Below, piece by piece: positions 8,749 through 16,992 of a stretch of DNA of 27,381 nucleotides. The stretch spans positions 1 to 27,381 of IMG/VR virus record IMGVR_UViG_3300042914_001547. The stretch is one strand, 5' to 3'. The stretch's first letter is position 1; every line of letters begins with the position of its first letter. The stretch comes from a virus. The notes beneath the pieces were generated by a model. That model was not told where the DNA came from. It did not search any database and was given only the letters and a program-made list of their open reading frames with translations. The position numbers and the translations under genes were made by a program.

Positions 8749-9446
8749 TACAACCATCCTTCCTCTGTCCACACATCTACGCCATGTGTTTGATCACGCG
8801 GGTCTAGCAGAATGACTGCACTATCATGTGCATACATTAGCTGCTTTAAGCGCTCACCAAATGCATTTTGCAGCGTTGCAACTGATGCTGGATTAGTACC
8901 ATCATCTGCTGCATACTTATATGCCGCACCATTGATCAAGCATGTAGCATCAAACGGCACAACAACTGTTGGGCTGGTAAATAAATTAGGTGGGTCAACG
9001 CGCACATAACAGCGCAATGGTTTATCAACTTCTGTTATTGCAGCAAGAGGCCAAATGCGAAATAGCTTGTTACCTTCTGCATCATCAATCACATTCAACG
9101 GCTCAACAAAACGTGGTATAATACCAGTCAAGCGATATGGATTTACATTGGCAGCAAGTATTGGCAACTCACGGCGCGATGATCCAATGTAAATATGCTT
9201 TACATCGTGAAATCTGTTAGGTGCATTGCTAATTGTGCCAACAATTTGGCCAGTAACACCATCAAGTTGGTGGTTCTCCCACCGCATTAGATGATCCCAC
9301 CAGCGTTCTGAACGCACCATTTCATATGTCTGTTGCAGTTTTTGTGCAATGGCATCTTCTGCATACTGCTGTGTGCTTGGTCCAGAAACCATGCGTAAGC
9401 TGATAATGGTTTCTTGTATCAAGCTAGTAAGCGTCTTGAATGCCAT
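8748..9446 (-). CDS. Head-to-tail adaptor (P22 gp4-like)
   Basis: The product is 232 aa. The start at 9446 is chosen over 9470 because GGAG lies seven bases upstream and no good site precedes the other. The N-terminal half is helical (TLTSLIQETIISLRM...AIAQKLQQTYEMVRSERWWDHLMRW), the usual opening of podoviral adaptor proteins that dock under the portal. A beta-rich part and a final helix with ALNAFGERL-like spacing (LQNAFGERLKQLMYAHD) follow. It is the first gene after a terminator-like hairpin and is coupled to the stabilisation-protein gene. The family call rests on architecture and gene order, not on catalytic residues. Confidence 0.65.
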   Translation of the reverse strand: MAFKTLTSLIQETIISLRMVSGPSTQQYAEDAIAQKLQQTYEMVRSERWWDHLMRWENHQLDGVTGQIVGTISNAPNRFHDVKHIYIGSSRRELPILAANVNPYRLTGIIPRFVEPLNVIDDAEGNKLFRIWPLAAITEVDKPLRCYVRVDPPNLFTSPTVVVPFDATCLINGAAYKYAADDGTNPASVATLQNAFGERLKQLMYAHDSAVILLDPRDQTHGVDVWTEEGWL

Positions 9447-9468
9447 TGCACGGCTCCGTAGTGTTTTC

Positions 9469-9504
9469 AAAAGAGCCTGCCAGTGTTTGCATCACTGACA
9501 GGCT
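9469..9504 (-). terminator. Rho-independent terminator-like hairpin after the head genes
   Basis: On the minus strand a 12-bp stem, AGCCTGTCAGTG with CACTGGCAGGCT (one G-U pair), closes a 7-base loop and is followed by CTTTTG. It occupies the 90-base gap after the head protein gene at 9537. The T tract is short, so termination may be partial, letting some transcription continue into the tail genes. Confidence 0.65.
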
Positions 9505-9536
9505 AAGTTTATTTTCGCTACAGCAAAGGAAGCACG

Positions 9537-10208
9537 TTACGCAGCAAACTGTGCGTTGCCGTGCAAGTTTGAAGTATCGGCAATATACCGCACTTCAAAC
9601 GTGTTTGTACCATCAGGAAGGACGGTAGCAGGCAAGTAAGTACCACGCACATCTGCGTTTGTACCAGTCGGTGCAGTTGCGTTAGCAAGCCCCGCAACAA
9701 ATGTACCAGCGTTTGCACTGGCAGCATTGTTCTTGATTTCACTAACCATGGCTTTACCTTTTTCTGGTAGGCCCATCAAGTTAGTGATGCCAACATCAAT
9801 AGTAGTGCCGGCAGTAGCGCCCCACGCAATACTGTCAATGTAACGGAATGCTTTCACACCAAGCACTGCCGTAGCACCGTTAAGCGTAAGCACTTCTTGC
9901 ATACGCTGACCAAGATAGTCGCGGCCAGTGATTGTTACCAGCGATGTTGCAGCACCAGAAGCAACGACACGAATGCCGCGACCCCAACGCCCCATTTGCG
10001 CTTCGCTTGCAGTGTATGCAGCAAAGTTGACAGCACTACCAGCAGACGCAATGCTTTGCGCAGCAAGCAACGATGTATTGTTTGCAGCAAGCGGTGCGCC
10101 AAATTCGGCAGTGATCAGATCATCGCCTTCAATTCCAGCAGAGTAACGCTTATTCGGCACACGTTGCCGAACACGCTGCGGGAAAAATGTGGGATAACGA
10201 CGCGGCAT
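9537..10208 (-). CDS. Putative head structural protein (223 aa)
   Basis: The start follows a strong AGGAGG site. The N-terminus is basic (MPRRYPTFFPQRVRQRVPNKR), then there are Ala/Thr/Gly-rich strands (GIRVVASGAATSLVTITGRDYLGQRMQEVLTLNG) typical of beta-sandwich phage structural proteins. The end, TFEVRYIADTSNLHGNAQFAA, resembles C-termini of capsid decoration or minor head proteins. It lies two genes after the major capsid gene and is the last gene before the hairpin at 9469-9504. A head decoration or head-completion role is likely but not demonstrated, and I recognise no named family. Confidence 0.6.
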   Translation of the reverse strand: MPRRYPTFFPQRVRQRVPNKRYSAGIEGDDLITAEFGAPLAANNTSLLAAQSIASAGSAVNFAAYTASEAQMGRWGRGIRVVASGAATSLVTITGRDYLGQRMQEVLTLNGATAVLGVKAFRYIDSIAWGATAGTTIDVGITNLMGLPEKGKAMVSEIKNNAASANAGTFVAGLANATAPTGTNADVRGTYLPATVLPDGTNTFEVRYIADTSNLHGNAQFAA

Positions 10209-10211
10209 GTG

Positions 10212-10601
10212 TTAGGCCCTCCTACCAAAGTTTTGCGTTGTGCGTGTATTGCGTTCAACATGTTCTTTGAGGCTCATTGCAGCATGCGGCATAACCGGCA
10301 ATCCTGTTTCAAGATCAACCTCAAAGTTTTCGCTTTCAACAATACCAGCTTGTGCCATAGCTGCTTTAGTTTCAAACCATGTGCTATGGCCGTTAGGGAA
10401 GTACACCATGTAGCTGGTGGGAATTACACGTGTTTGTTCTTCTTCAATGAAGTTTTTGCGGTGATCAAGATTTTCAACTTCTTCACCATCTTCATTGACG
10501 ATAGTTTCTTTGCCACGTGTAGGATTGCGCCGCCGCACAATTTCCGTAACTTCACGATCATGAAGTACTTCAATTTGGAAGCGCAGTGCTTTCTTTGCCA
10601 T
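10212..10601 (-). CDS. Small conserved-type head-region protein (129 aa)
   Basis: The start at 10601 (MAKKALRFQIEVLHDREV) follows GGGG shortly upstream and the major capsid stop. A longer frame from 10655 overlapping the capsid gene is rejected. The protein is acidic, with strands around FQIEVLHDREV and TSYMVYFPNGHSTWF, a basic patch (EIVRRRNPTRGKE) and an Arg/Thr-rich end. There is no membrane segment or enzyme motif. Its position immediately after the major capsid gene suggests a head-assembly or decoration accessory role, by context only. Confidence 0.55.
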   Translation of the reverse strand: MAKKALRFQIEVLHDREVTEIVRRRNPTRGKETIVNEDGEEVENLDHRKNFIEEEQTRVIPTSYMVYFPNGHSTWFETKAAMAQAGIVESENFEVDLETGLPVMPHAAMSLKEHVERNTRTTQNFGRRA

Positions 10602-10603
10602 GA

Positions 10604-11590
10604 TTACCCCACTGTACCATTGCGCAGTACCGCATGTGTACGGAAACAGCGCCAATTACACATGTTACCTTGCCACACAACGCGACGACCAACAGCATCC
10701 ACTGTCCACGGTGCAGTGAGCGTTTTAACACGCATGTTCACGCCCTTGAGGATATGTGTACGCAGATACTTGCTGTTGATAAAGTATGCACGGTTCACAC
10801 CGCAATCTTCATCATACAACATTGGAATGCCGTTGTGTGTCACACCTTCAAAGCCAAGGTCATACATGCCCTTGCCTTTGCTTGATTGCTCAAGCGGGAT
10901 CATAACCTTATCACGCACCGCTTGGCGATACGTGCGCAGGATATTACGCCCAACAAGAATAAGATCAGGCTTGTCGCTTTTCAGTTTCAAGTCAAGCAGA
11001 ATGTCATCGAATGCTTCTTCGATGTTAAGCGGATCAAGCGAGCCAGAATACTGATACGCAGATGTACGCCACTGCAATTCATTTGCACGTGACAAACCAC
11101 CAAGCGTACCAAGTGTAGGATCATCAGCAATGAGCGAAGCAAGTCCAAGCGGATCAGTACCAGTGCCAGCACCGTACAGATATTCGCTAAACTTTTCACC
11201 AATGCTTTCTTCCAACACATTCAGCTTTTCTGTCAGCAATTTGAACAGAGCAGCTTCACCAGTGTTTTCATCAACTTCTTGATCAGAAATGATCATCGTG
11301 CCGCCGACACGCGACCAGCCATAACCAATTGTTGTGAACTCATTGGTTTCATTTACAGGTTGTTCATCGTAATACTGATACGATGCAACATTTGGATTGC
11401 GTCCAACTGTCAATGGATTGGTGATGTTTGCACCGCCATTTTCCAATTCGACACGATCATTTGCCATAGCCCAAGCAACAAGTGCATTGGACTTGACAGA
11501 CGCCATGATCAGCTTGCGACGCGATTTATCAAGCATCGAATGCACGATGCCATCAATTGTGCCGCCAGCAGCGAAAGATGAGTTAATCAT
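10604..11590 (-). CDS. Major capsid protein
   Basis: This 328-aa protein follows the scaffold gene, as in most tailed phages. Features fitting an HK97-fold capsid protein are a long N-terminal helical arm (residues about 10-45) and a central run WSRVGGTMIISDQEVDENTG followed by a long helix (AALFKLLTEKLNVLEESIGEKFSEYLY). Next come DPLNIEEAFDDILLDLKLKSDKPDLILVGRNILRTY, like the spine helix and strand, and a C-terminal axial region with LGFEGVTHNGIPMLYDEDC and AYFINSKYLRTH. The start at 11590 follows GAGG. Expression should be high in the late phase. The alternative that it is a different coat-like structural protein is unlikely given its place. Confidence 0.85.
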   Translation of the reverse strand: MINSSFAAGGTIDGIVHSMLDKSRRKLIMASVKSNALVAWAMANDRVELENGGANITNPLTVGRNPNVASYQYYDEQPVNETNEFTTIGYGWSRVGGTMIISDQEVDENTGEAALFKLLTEKLNVLEESIGEKFSEYLYGAGTGTDPLGLASLIADDPTLGTLGGLSRANELQWRTSAYQYSGSLDPLNIEEAFDDILLDLKLKSDKPDLILVGRNILRTYRQAVRDKVMIPLEQSSKGKGMYDLGFEGVTHNGIPMLYDEDCGVNRAYFINSKYLRTHILKGVNMRVKTLTAPWTVDAVGRRVVWQGNMCNWRCFRTHAVLRNGTVG

Positions 11591-11596
11591 TTTACC

Positions 11597-12667
11597 TCAC
11601 AGATGATCTACCGCAAAACCAGCATCACGCATAGCTTGTTTTACGATGTTTCGGTTGGATACGTCATGATGGCTAATATCTGTTCTGCGCGGGACAACTG
11701 GCATGTCTCCGGTCACAGGTGGAGCAGGTGCGCGAGCGTTGTTTGGGCGCTGTTGACGCGGTTGTTGCTGATTTCCACCAGATTGCGCTGCTGTCCATTG
11801 TTGACGAATGGATTTTTGCAGGTCAAGACCATTGCGCAACGCAAACGCTTCAACTGTCATTGCAGCTTCACGTAGCGTTAGCTTATTGTCAGCTTGCATC
11901 ACTGACATAATTTCTTCCTGCTGATTGCGCGCCCATGGCATTTGCTGGTACAGCGTATTCAAATCAGCGTCAACTCTTGCTGCAATTTCTGCTTCGCGTT
12001 GTGCAGCGGCACGGTCCTGTTGAAATGGGGATACGGCTTCTTCGACTAGGCGCTTGATGGCGCCCATGTCAACTTGGCTTCCCATTCCTTCCACATCATA
12101 GCCCAATCGCCGGGCTTCTGTCAAGACTTCTTTTGCCGCTGCCATTGGGTCTTTCTTCCAATGTGCAAACCATTGTAGTGCATTTGTTGTTTCTTGTGGT
12201 GTTAATTCAAGCTGTCGCGGCAATGCAGCAGCTTCACGAAACGCTGTTAATTCTGCGCGCGCAGTATCTAATTCGCGTGTTACACGAAATGCTTCTTCAC
12301 GTGCGCTACGCATGCCTTCAAAGAAACGGCGCTCATTACCAGCTTTTGCAATTACTGCGCCTGTATTGGGATCAGTTAAGTCTCCGTTGTTGTTGGCAGG
12401 TAAACGACGCTGCGTTTGCTTGTCACCTTCCGCACCTTGCCTTCCCTGCTTGTGTTCCGTGCTAGGCTGTTGCGCAGTGCGCGTGCTATCGCTTCGGTTG
12501 CCTTGTGGCTGTTCAGATTGCGATTGTGCATCGCTGTCTGCATCAGCTTCTTGCTCATTGGCAGGGGTCTGTTGCGTATTTTCATTGCTGCTCTCCTGTG
12601 TTGACACATCACCTGTGCCAAACATAGCATCAATTTTATCTTCAACTGATTTACGTTCGGGGTTCAT
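11597..12667 (-). CDS. Capsid assembly scaffolding protein
   Basis: This 356-aa protein overlaps the portal stop by four bases (ATGA) and precedes the major capsid gene, the classic scaffold position. The first 110 residues are disordered and very rich in Gln, Ser, Glu and Asp. A long helical and coiled-coil section follows (EEAFRVTRELDTARAELTAFREAAAL, then VDADLNTLYQQMPWARNQQEEI), then a Gln/Pro/Asn-rich linker and a C-terminal helix (IVKQAMRDAGFAVDHL) that could contact capsid protein. Scaffolds guide procapsid assembly and leave before or during packaging. No protease domain is visible. Confidence 0.8.
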   Translation of the reverse strand: MNPERKSVEDKIDAMFGTGDVSTQESSNENTQQTPANEQEADADSDAQSQSEQPQGNRSDSTRTAQQPSTEHKQGRQGAEGDKQTQRRLPANNNGDLTDPNTGAVIAKAGNERRFFEGMRSAREEAFRVTRELDTARAELTAFREAAALPRQLELTPQETTNALQWFAHWKKDPMAAAKEVLTEARRLGYDVEGMGSQVDMGAIKRLVEEAVSPFQQDRAAAQREAEIAARVDADLNTLYQQMPWARNQQEEIMSVMQADNKLTLREAAMTVEAFALRNGLDLQKSIRQQWTAAQSGGNQQQPRQQRPNNARAPAPPVTGDMPVVPRRTDISHHDVSNRNIVKQAMRDAGFAVDHL

Positions 12668-14832
12668 TGCATTGTCCTTTGCTGTGCGCCGGATTGTTGA
12701 TTAGCCATTCGCAGTATTTCCGGCAATGCTTCTGCGACTGGTACACCGCGCGCTAGAACTGTGCCTAACGCTTGTTTTGCTTGTGGTGGCAATGCATCAA
12801 TTAGCATTGCTAAACGCTCTAACGATCCATTACCATCGGGCGCAGCGCCGGGAGTACCACCATCGCCACCACCTTGATTATCTGTTCTACCTTTCTGCAA
12901 TGATGCCATTGCTTCTTCACGAACACGCTCTGCCCAATTAGGCGGTAATGTCAATTCATCAAACGCTTCATTGAACAGCTTCAATGCTGTTTCCAACACA
13001 ACGCTTGGTGCGTACTGTGCCATCTGTGATAGCAGCTTTGCCATTTCCAATGCTTGTTGCTTCTTTGCTGCGCTGGTTGGTTTCTGTGTAGAACCGCCAA
13101 CTGCGCGACAATTGAACATACGAAGCAAAGTAGCTGAGTCATAATTCTGCCAAACCTTTGCACGTTCCGCACCAATCAGCGCAGTCACTTCGTCCTTAGT
13201 CATAAACTGCGCACACAAGAAACCTACACCATAGAACACTTCACCAAGCGCATCTTCGATTGCGTCAATCTTTTCATCAAGACGCATGGCAGTGCTGCTA
13301 TTGTAGTTTTCAATAGCGACGTTAGTTGTGTTTGTCTTAAACTGCGCATTGCGCAATACATCAGACACACCACTCAATCTATCTACGGCAGCTAGTGACG
13401 GCGCAGGATCAAACAATGGCAATGCTTTTAACATTGCGTTGGGTTTCTCTAAAATCATATCTTTCAGCGCGCGGCCTTCTGGCACCTTAACACCATGCGC
13501 TGATCCTGATGGGCCACTTAGCCATTTTTCTATTGCTTCACGATTAAACTCAGCGTCATACAAAACATTCTCACGAATGTCCATTCTTGCGCGCCGACGT
13601 TCATCATGTATTTCATTGATCGCATCTTGCTGATCAAGATAGTACACAACATTGCTGCGCGCGTATGCACCAAGCGGTGTTGTATTGAAATACAACGGCA
13701 CAAGCGGATAGAAATGCGGCAAGCCATATGGATCATTCTCTACCCAAATTGGCCATGTCCAATTGTTATCTGCGAACAGATAAATGCGCCGCGTTATTTT
13801 ATCCCAAACACGCCAGCATTTCGTGCTGAACGCTTTGCTCAGTGTAGTTGTATCTTTGTAACCATACGCTGCTGCTTCTGCGTTTGTATTAAACAGCTTG
13901 AAGTTTTTTACATCACCATCTTCTGCTGTGTCATTTGCAAGAAGCACATGCGTAGGTTCATATATACTTTTGTGCTGACCGCTTTCATCCTTCTTACCGT
14001 ACCGCGCATTCAAATATGCAGTAGGATATACTTCGCAAATAGCAATCCACTTTGCATCACTGAAATCTGGTGATACAGAATGCGGATCAACAACAACATC
14101 ATGCGGCGCACGGAAGCGCGCGAATGGTCCAGCAGGTGTAACGAATGCTAGAGTTTCTTCTAGCGCCATCAATTCACCTTCTATTTCACGGATAGTCTTT
14201 GTATCTTTTGCTTCACCAAGTTTCTGTTCCAAACTTGCAAGCGTATCTTGCGCTTGTTCTAGCGATTGTGAACGCTCAGTATATCCATACTCAAGCCAAG
14301 CAAGATTGCACAATTCTGTAGTAAGCACTGCTTGCTTAGCATGCACTTTCAGATTTAATCCTGGTGTTGTTTTCATCGGCGCAATAGCATTGACAAGGCT
14401 TTCCACTGCCGCAACAAATGCTTTGGCTTGATCATCAACAATAGTGAATTGCGCTTGTGGGTTCTTTGCGTACAATGCAGGCATAATAGCGCGCATGTTT
14501 GAATACACTAAGTTTTCTGTCTCAGACCACTTAGCATTGCGCCGCTTTGCAAAGTAACGATTACCGCTGACACCATCACGATTACCTTCACGATGCCCTT
14601 GCTGATCGTGATTGTAATACTTGATAGCTTCATCCCATGCATCAACATGCAGCTTACGCCCTGATAGCGCAGCAGCTATGCGACTTTCCCACAACTTACC
14701 GTAATGCTTACTTACGGGAACTTTGCTTGTAGGATCAATACGGTATATTGGCTCACCCTGTTCTGCAACAGGAATAGGCGCTTCTTCATCAAGCATATCA
14801 GTGATAGGCTTGGGAATGTTTGTATCGCTCAT
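12664..14832 (-). CDS. Portal protein
   Basis: This 722-aa protein matches the size of podoviral portals. It begins two bases after the terminase large-subunit stop, the usual order. The N-terminal half has the portal-type pattern AKRRNAKWSETENLVYSNMRAIMPALYAKNPQAQF, followed by helical regions. YLDQQDAINEIHDERRRARMDIRENVLYDAEFN lies near residues 380-415, and helices enriched in Ala and Gln run to the C-terminus. A Gly/Pro/Asp-rich linker (about 640-665) precedes the last helices. The portal forms the dodecameric ring through which TerL pumps DNA and to which the adaptor binds. Confidence 0.85.
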   Translation of the reverse strand: MSDTNIPKPITDMLDEEAPIPVAEQGEPIYRIDPTSKVPVSKHYGKLWESRIAAALSGRKLHVDAWDEAIKYYNHDQQGHREGNRDGVSGNRYFAKRRNAKWSETENLVYSNMRAIMPALYAKNPQAQFTIVDDQAKAFVAAVESLVNAIAPMKTTPGLNLKVHAKQAVLTTELCNLAWLEYGYTERSQSLEQAQDTLASLEQKLGEAKDTKTIREIEGELMALEETLAFVTPAGPFARFRAPHDVVVDPHSVSPDFSDAKWIAICEVYPTAYLNARYGKKDESGQHKSIYEPTHVLLANDTAEDGDVKNFKLFNTNAEAAAYGYKDTTTLSKAFSTKCWRVWDKITRRIYLFADNNWTWPIWVENDPYGLPHFYPLVPLYFNTTPLGAYARSNVVYYLDQQDAINEIHDERRRARMDIRENVLYDAEFNREAIEKWLSGPSGSAHGVKVPEGRALKDMILEKPNAMLKALPLFDPAPSLAAVDRLSGVSDVLRNAQFKTNTTNVAIENYNSSTAMRLDEKIDAIEDALGEVFYGVGFLCAQFMTKDEVTALIGAERAKVWQNYDSATLLRMFNCRAVGGSTQKPTSAAKKQQALEMAKLLSQMAQYAPSVVLETALKLFNEAFDELTLPPNWAERVREEAMASLQKGRTDNQGGGDGGTPGAAPDGNGSLERLAMLIDALPPQAKQALGTVLARGVPVAEALPEILRMANQQSGAQQRTMQ

Positions 14833-14834
14833 GT

Positions 14835-16406
14835 TTATGCCCTATATCTATGACTGCGCACGTCTTGCTCTACATCATCAACTTCGTGCCACTTGCGCAC
14901 GTCGTTTGGTATTTCATACTTACGCTTCACAAACCACTTAGCAACGGCTGGCTCTTTAGAAAGCATATACTTTGCACTATCCATTGCGTGATTTTTTGCA
15001 TCTACTGGTGTATCAACTGCTTCATCGCTTCTATTCTTTTTCCATCTGTAAGTGTTGACTTCATCTATGAACCATGTTAAACGATGGCTTACATAGAAGC
15101 GAGGCGCACCAAACCTATGCGTGAATGGATTAAGCCTGTTGTGTTGCGGTGTTAAATAACCTTTGACTTTAATAATGCCGTTGAGAATGTTATTATTGCC
15201 GCGCATCATACGGATGCCCTGCTTATTAAACATTTCTGCGACACTATCGCCAACTGTTAATTCAGATGCATTTGATTTCTTAAAGATTGCAGGATCAGCA
15301 AGAATTGGACTAATGCCCATTTCTGGATCAAGAAACACTTGCTCAGGATAATACAAGCTACGAAGGCTTTTCATTTCTTCTGATTGTGTACGTATGCCCA
15401 TGCTTCCTTTATAGAAACCATCAAGCAACAACACATTGCCTTGACTATCTACTAAACTAAGCAAGTAGCAGCTAGGCGCAGTCACACCAAAGTCATAGCC
15501 TTCTAGCAAACGCATGCGCGCACCTTGCATACGTTCCGTTGCAATGTGCTTTAGCAATGTGTCATGATTGACTACATGCAAGTTTTCATCAAACTCGTCA
15601 TAGACAATGCCATCAAACGCTACCCACTTACCAAGCAGATACCTGTCACGCATCTTACCACGGTACGTAGCTTCTAGTAGCTTGATATAATCATTTGCAA
15701 GGTTCTGTGCATTCTCATACGTGCTTGCTTCAAATATCTCAATCAAAGGAATAGGACGACCATTTGCATCAAGCACTGGTTCGCCTTCTTCATCTACTTC
15801 ACAAATTAAGTTTGGATTGTTTATGCCTGCACGAAAGTCATGCACTGGCTTAACTAGATTTTTGTATGGCCAGCCAAGCGTAGGATTGCATGACATTACA
15901 ATCATACGAGGGCCTGTGCGTGGCATTGTAGGATCACTGCCGATATATTCAGCATTGCCGCGCAAACGACCAAGCAAGTTTAAGAAATCTTCGTGTGTGA
16001 TCTGCACATCGTCAATCTGATCAACGACAATGAAATCATAGTTAGCAGATAGCAAGTTGCTAGTGCCTTCACCATCTTCGTTCTTGCTTTGATCAATATA
16101 ACGAAAATCAATGATTGTGCCATTTTTTAATACGCATGTATTGTCACGCGACTTGTCGAATGACTTAATCCATGCAGGTGGACACCACTTGATAAACTCC
16201 CGACGCAGCGTAGCATTCAACTTTGGATAAGTTGCACGTGCCATAAGTATTGCTGCGCCAGGATAATCCTTCGCAATCATCAGCGTTTCAGCAACAATGC
16301 CAGTAGTTTTGCCGTTAGCAAAACCACCAGCAAACAGCCGCACCTTCATGCGGCTTTTGTGAAACTTGTCAGCGTGACTGTCGCCAATGATGCGATAGCT
16401 GCGCAT
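14835..16406 (-). CDS. terL: Terminase large subunit (packaging ATPase/nuclease)
   Basis: This 523-aa protein has an N-terminal ATPase with Walker A GGFANGKT (27-34), a Walker B-like FIVVDQ (125-130) and coupling motif MSCNP (171-175). The C-terminal RNase H-like nuclease has acidic motifs GYDFG (Asp305), ILADPA (Asp371) and HAMDSAKY (Asp476). It translocates DNA into the prohead through the portal and cuts the concatemer. Walker B ends in Asp-Gln where most terminases have Asp-Glu. The following IDD could provide the catalytic acid. The start at 16406 has only a weak ribosome-binding site and lies four bases after the holin-like stop, so translation may depend on coupling. Confidence 0.95.
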   Translation of the reverse strand: MRSYRIIGDSHADKFHKSRMKVRLFAGGFANGKTTGIVAETLMIAKDYPGAAILMARATYPKLNATLRREFIKWCPPAWIKSFDKSRDNTCVLKNGTIIDFRYIDQSKNEDGEGTSNLLSANYDFIVVDQIDDVQITHEDFLNLLGRLRGNAEYIGSDPTMPRTGPRMIVMSCNPTLGWPYKNLVKPVHDFRAGINNPNLICEVDEEGEPVLDANGRPIPLIEIFEASTYENAQNLANDYIKLLEATYRGKMRDRYLLGKWVAFDGIVYDEFDENLHVVNHDTLLKHIATERMQGARMRLLEGYDFGVTAPSCYLLSLVDSQGNVLLLDGFYKGSMGIRTQSEEMKSLRSLYYPEQVFLDPEMGISPILADPAIFKKSNASELTVGDSVAEMFNKQGIRMMRGNNNILNGIIKVKGYLTPQHNRLNPFTHRFGAPRFYVSHRLTWFIDEVNTYRWKKNRSDEAVDTPVDAKNHAMDSAKYMLSKEPAVAKWFVKRKYEIPNDVRKWHEVDDVEQDVRSHRYRA

Positions 16407-16410
16407 GTTC

Positions 16411-16581
16411 TTACTTACGTTTTACTTTGTCATAAGCAGACGCACCTGCAACTGCAAGCGCACCAAGCGCACCAACAATAGCTTCTGCATCAGATGCATT
16501 GATTTGTCCACGAGCAACAAGAAAGCCCGCCATCACTGCGCCGAATGTACGAAATACACCACCTGCAATAGCTGTCCACAT
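16411..16581 (-). CDS. Small two-helix holin-like membrane protein
   Basis: This 56-aa frame begins one base after the endolysin stop (TAA-A-ATG) and ends just before the terminase gene. The sequence runs MWTAIAGGVFRTFGAVMAGFL, a short linker with GQINASDAE, then AIVGALGALAVAGASAY and a basic tail DKVKRK. Two hydrophobic helices split by a short polar turn and a basic C-terminus are the signature of small phage holins. The R-T-F-G pattern and polar turn recall the Pam3-gp28 type of putative holin as I remember it. A holin would form membrane lesions that release the endolysin. The tight link to an endolysin gene supports this, though it is only a homology-by-pattern call. Confidence 0.7.
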   Translation of the reverse strand: MWTAIAGGVFRTFGAVMAGFLVARGQINASDAEAIVGALGALAVAGASAYDKVKRK

Positions 16582-16582
16582 T

Positions 16583-16981
16583 TTACTGCTCCTTGTCTGG
16601 ATATACGTTGCGATCTAATTCATAGTGAGGGCCATCACGAAATGTTCGCCAATCGCCGCCCCATACGATTGACACACCACATTCTTTTGCTACTTGCTTA
16701 ATAACCACCGCAGCAACTTCATACAATGGCCAATGCCAAGTAACTTTACCAGCATGCAAAACAGCAATGTCAACTGCATGACCAGTCAAATGGCGACTAA
16801 GGATATGCTTAGGATTGTCTGGATTTAAGCGTGTAGCTTTGATCCTAAACAATTCACGCTGTTCTGCAATAGTACGCAATCCGCATGTTACAACAAACGG
16901 TGTGCGCTTACGTGCTTCTTTGATGACATGCACCAAGTCAGGATGCACACCAACTAAATTATATGCACGAAAGTTATCCAT
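16583..16981 (-). CDS. Endolysin, M15-family peptidoglycan peptidase
   Basis: This 132-aa protein carries the zinc-peptidase M15 signature SRHLTGHAVDIAV (about residues 62-74, ligands His and Asp in SxHxxGxAxD) and a second site WGGDWRTFRDGPHYEL (about 107-121, D-G-P-H with the third ligand His). Such enzymes cleave L-alanyl-D-glutamate or D-alanyl-D-alanine bonds in peptidoglycan. There is no signal peptide, so a holin would be needed for export. The start at 16981 (second of two adjacent ATGs, 16984 the first) has AGGAG at seven bases, which decides it. It is followed at one base by a holin-like gene, which together look like the lysis cassette. Confidence 0.85.
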   Translation of the reverse strand: MDNFRAYNLVGVHPDLVHVIKEARKRTPFVVTCGLRTIAEQRELFRIKATRLNPDNPKHILSRHLTGHAVDIAVLHAGKVTWHWPLYEVAAVVIKQVAKECGVSIVWGGDWRTFRDGPHYELDRNVYPDKEQ

Positions 16982-16992
16982 CATCTGTCTCC

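Noticed and set aside
9897-11054. Long plus-strand open frame (385 codons)
   Set aside because: It is antisense to the major capsid and head genes. Its product is Cys/His/Arg/Phe-rich with no domain and no plausible ribosome-binding site.
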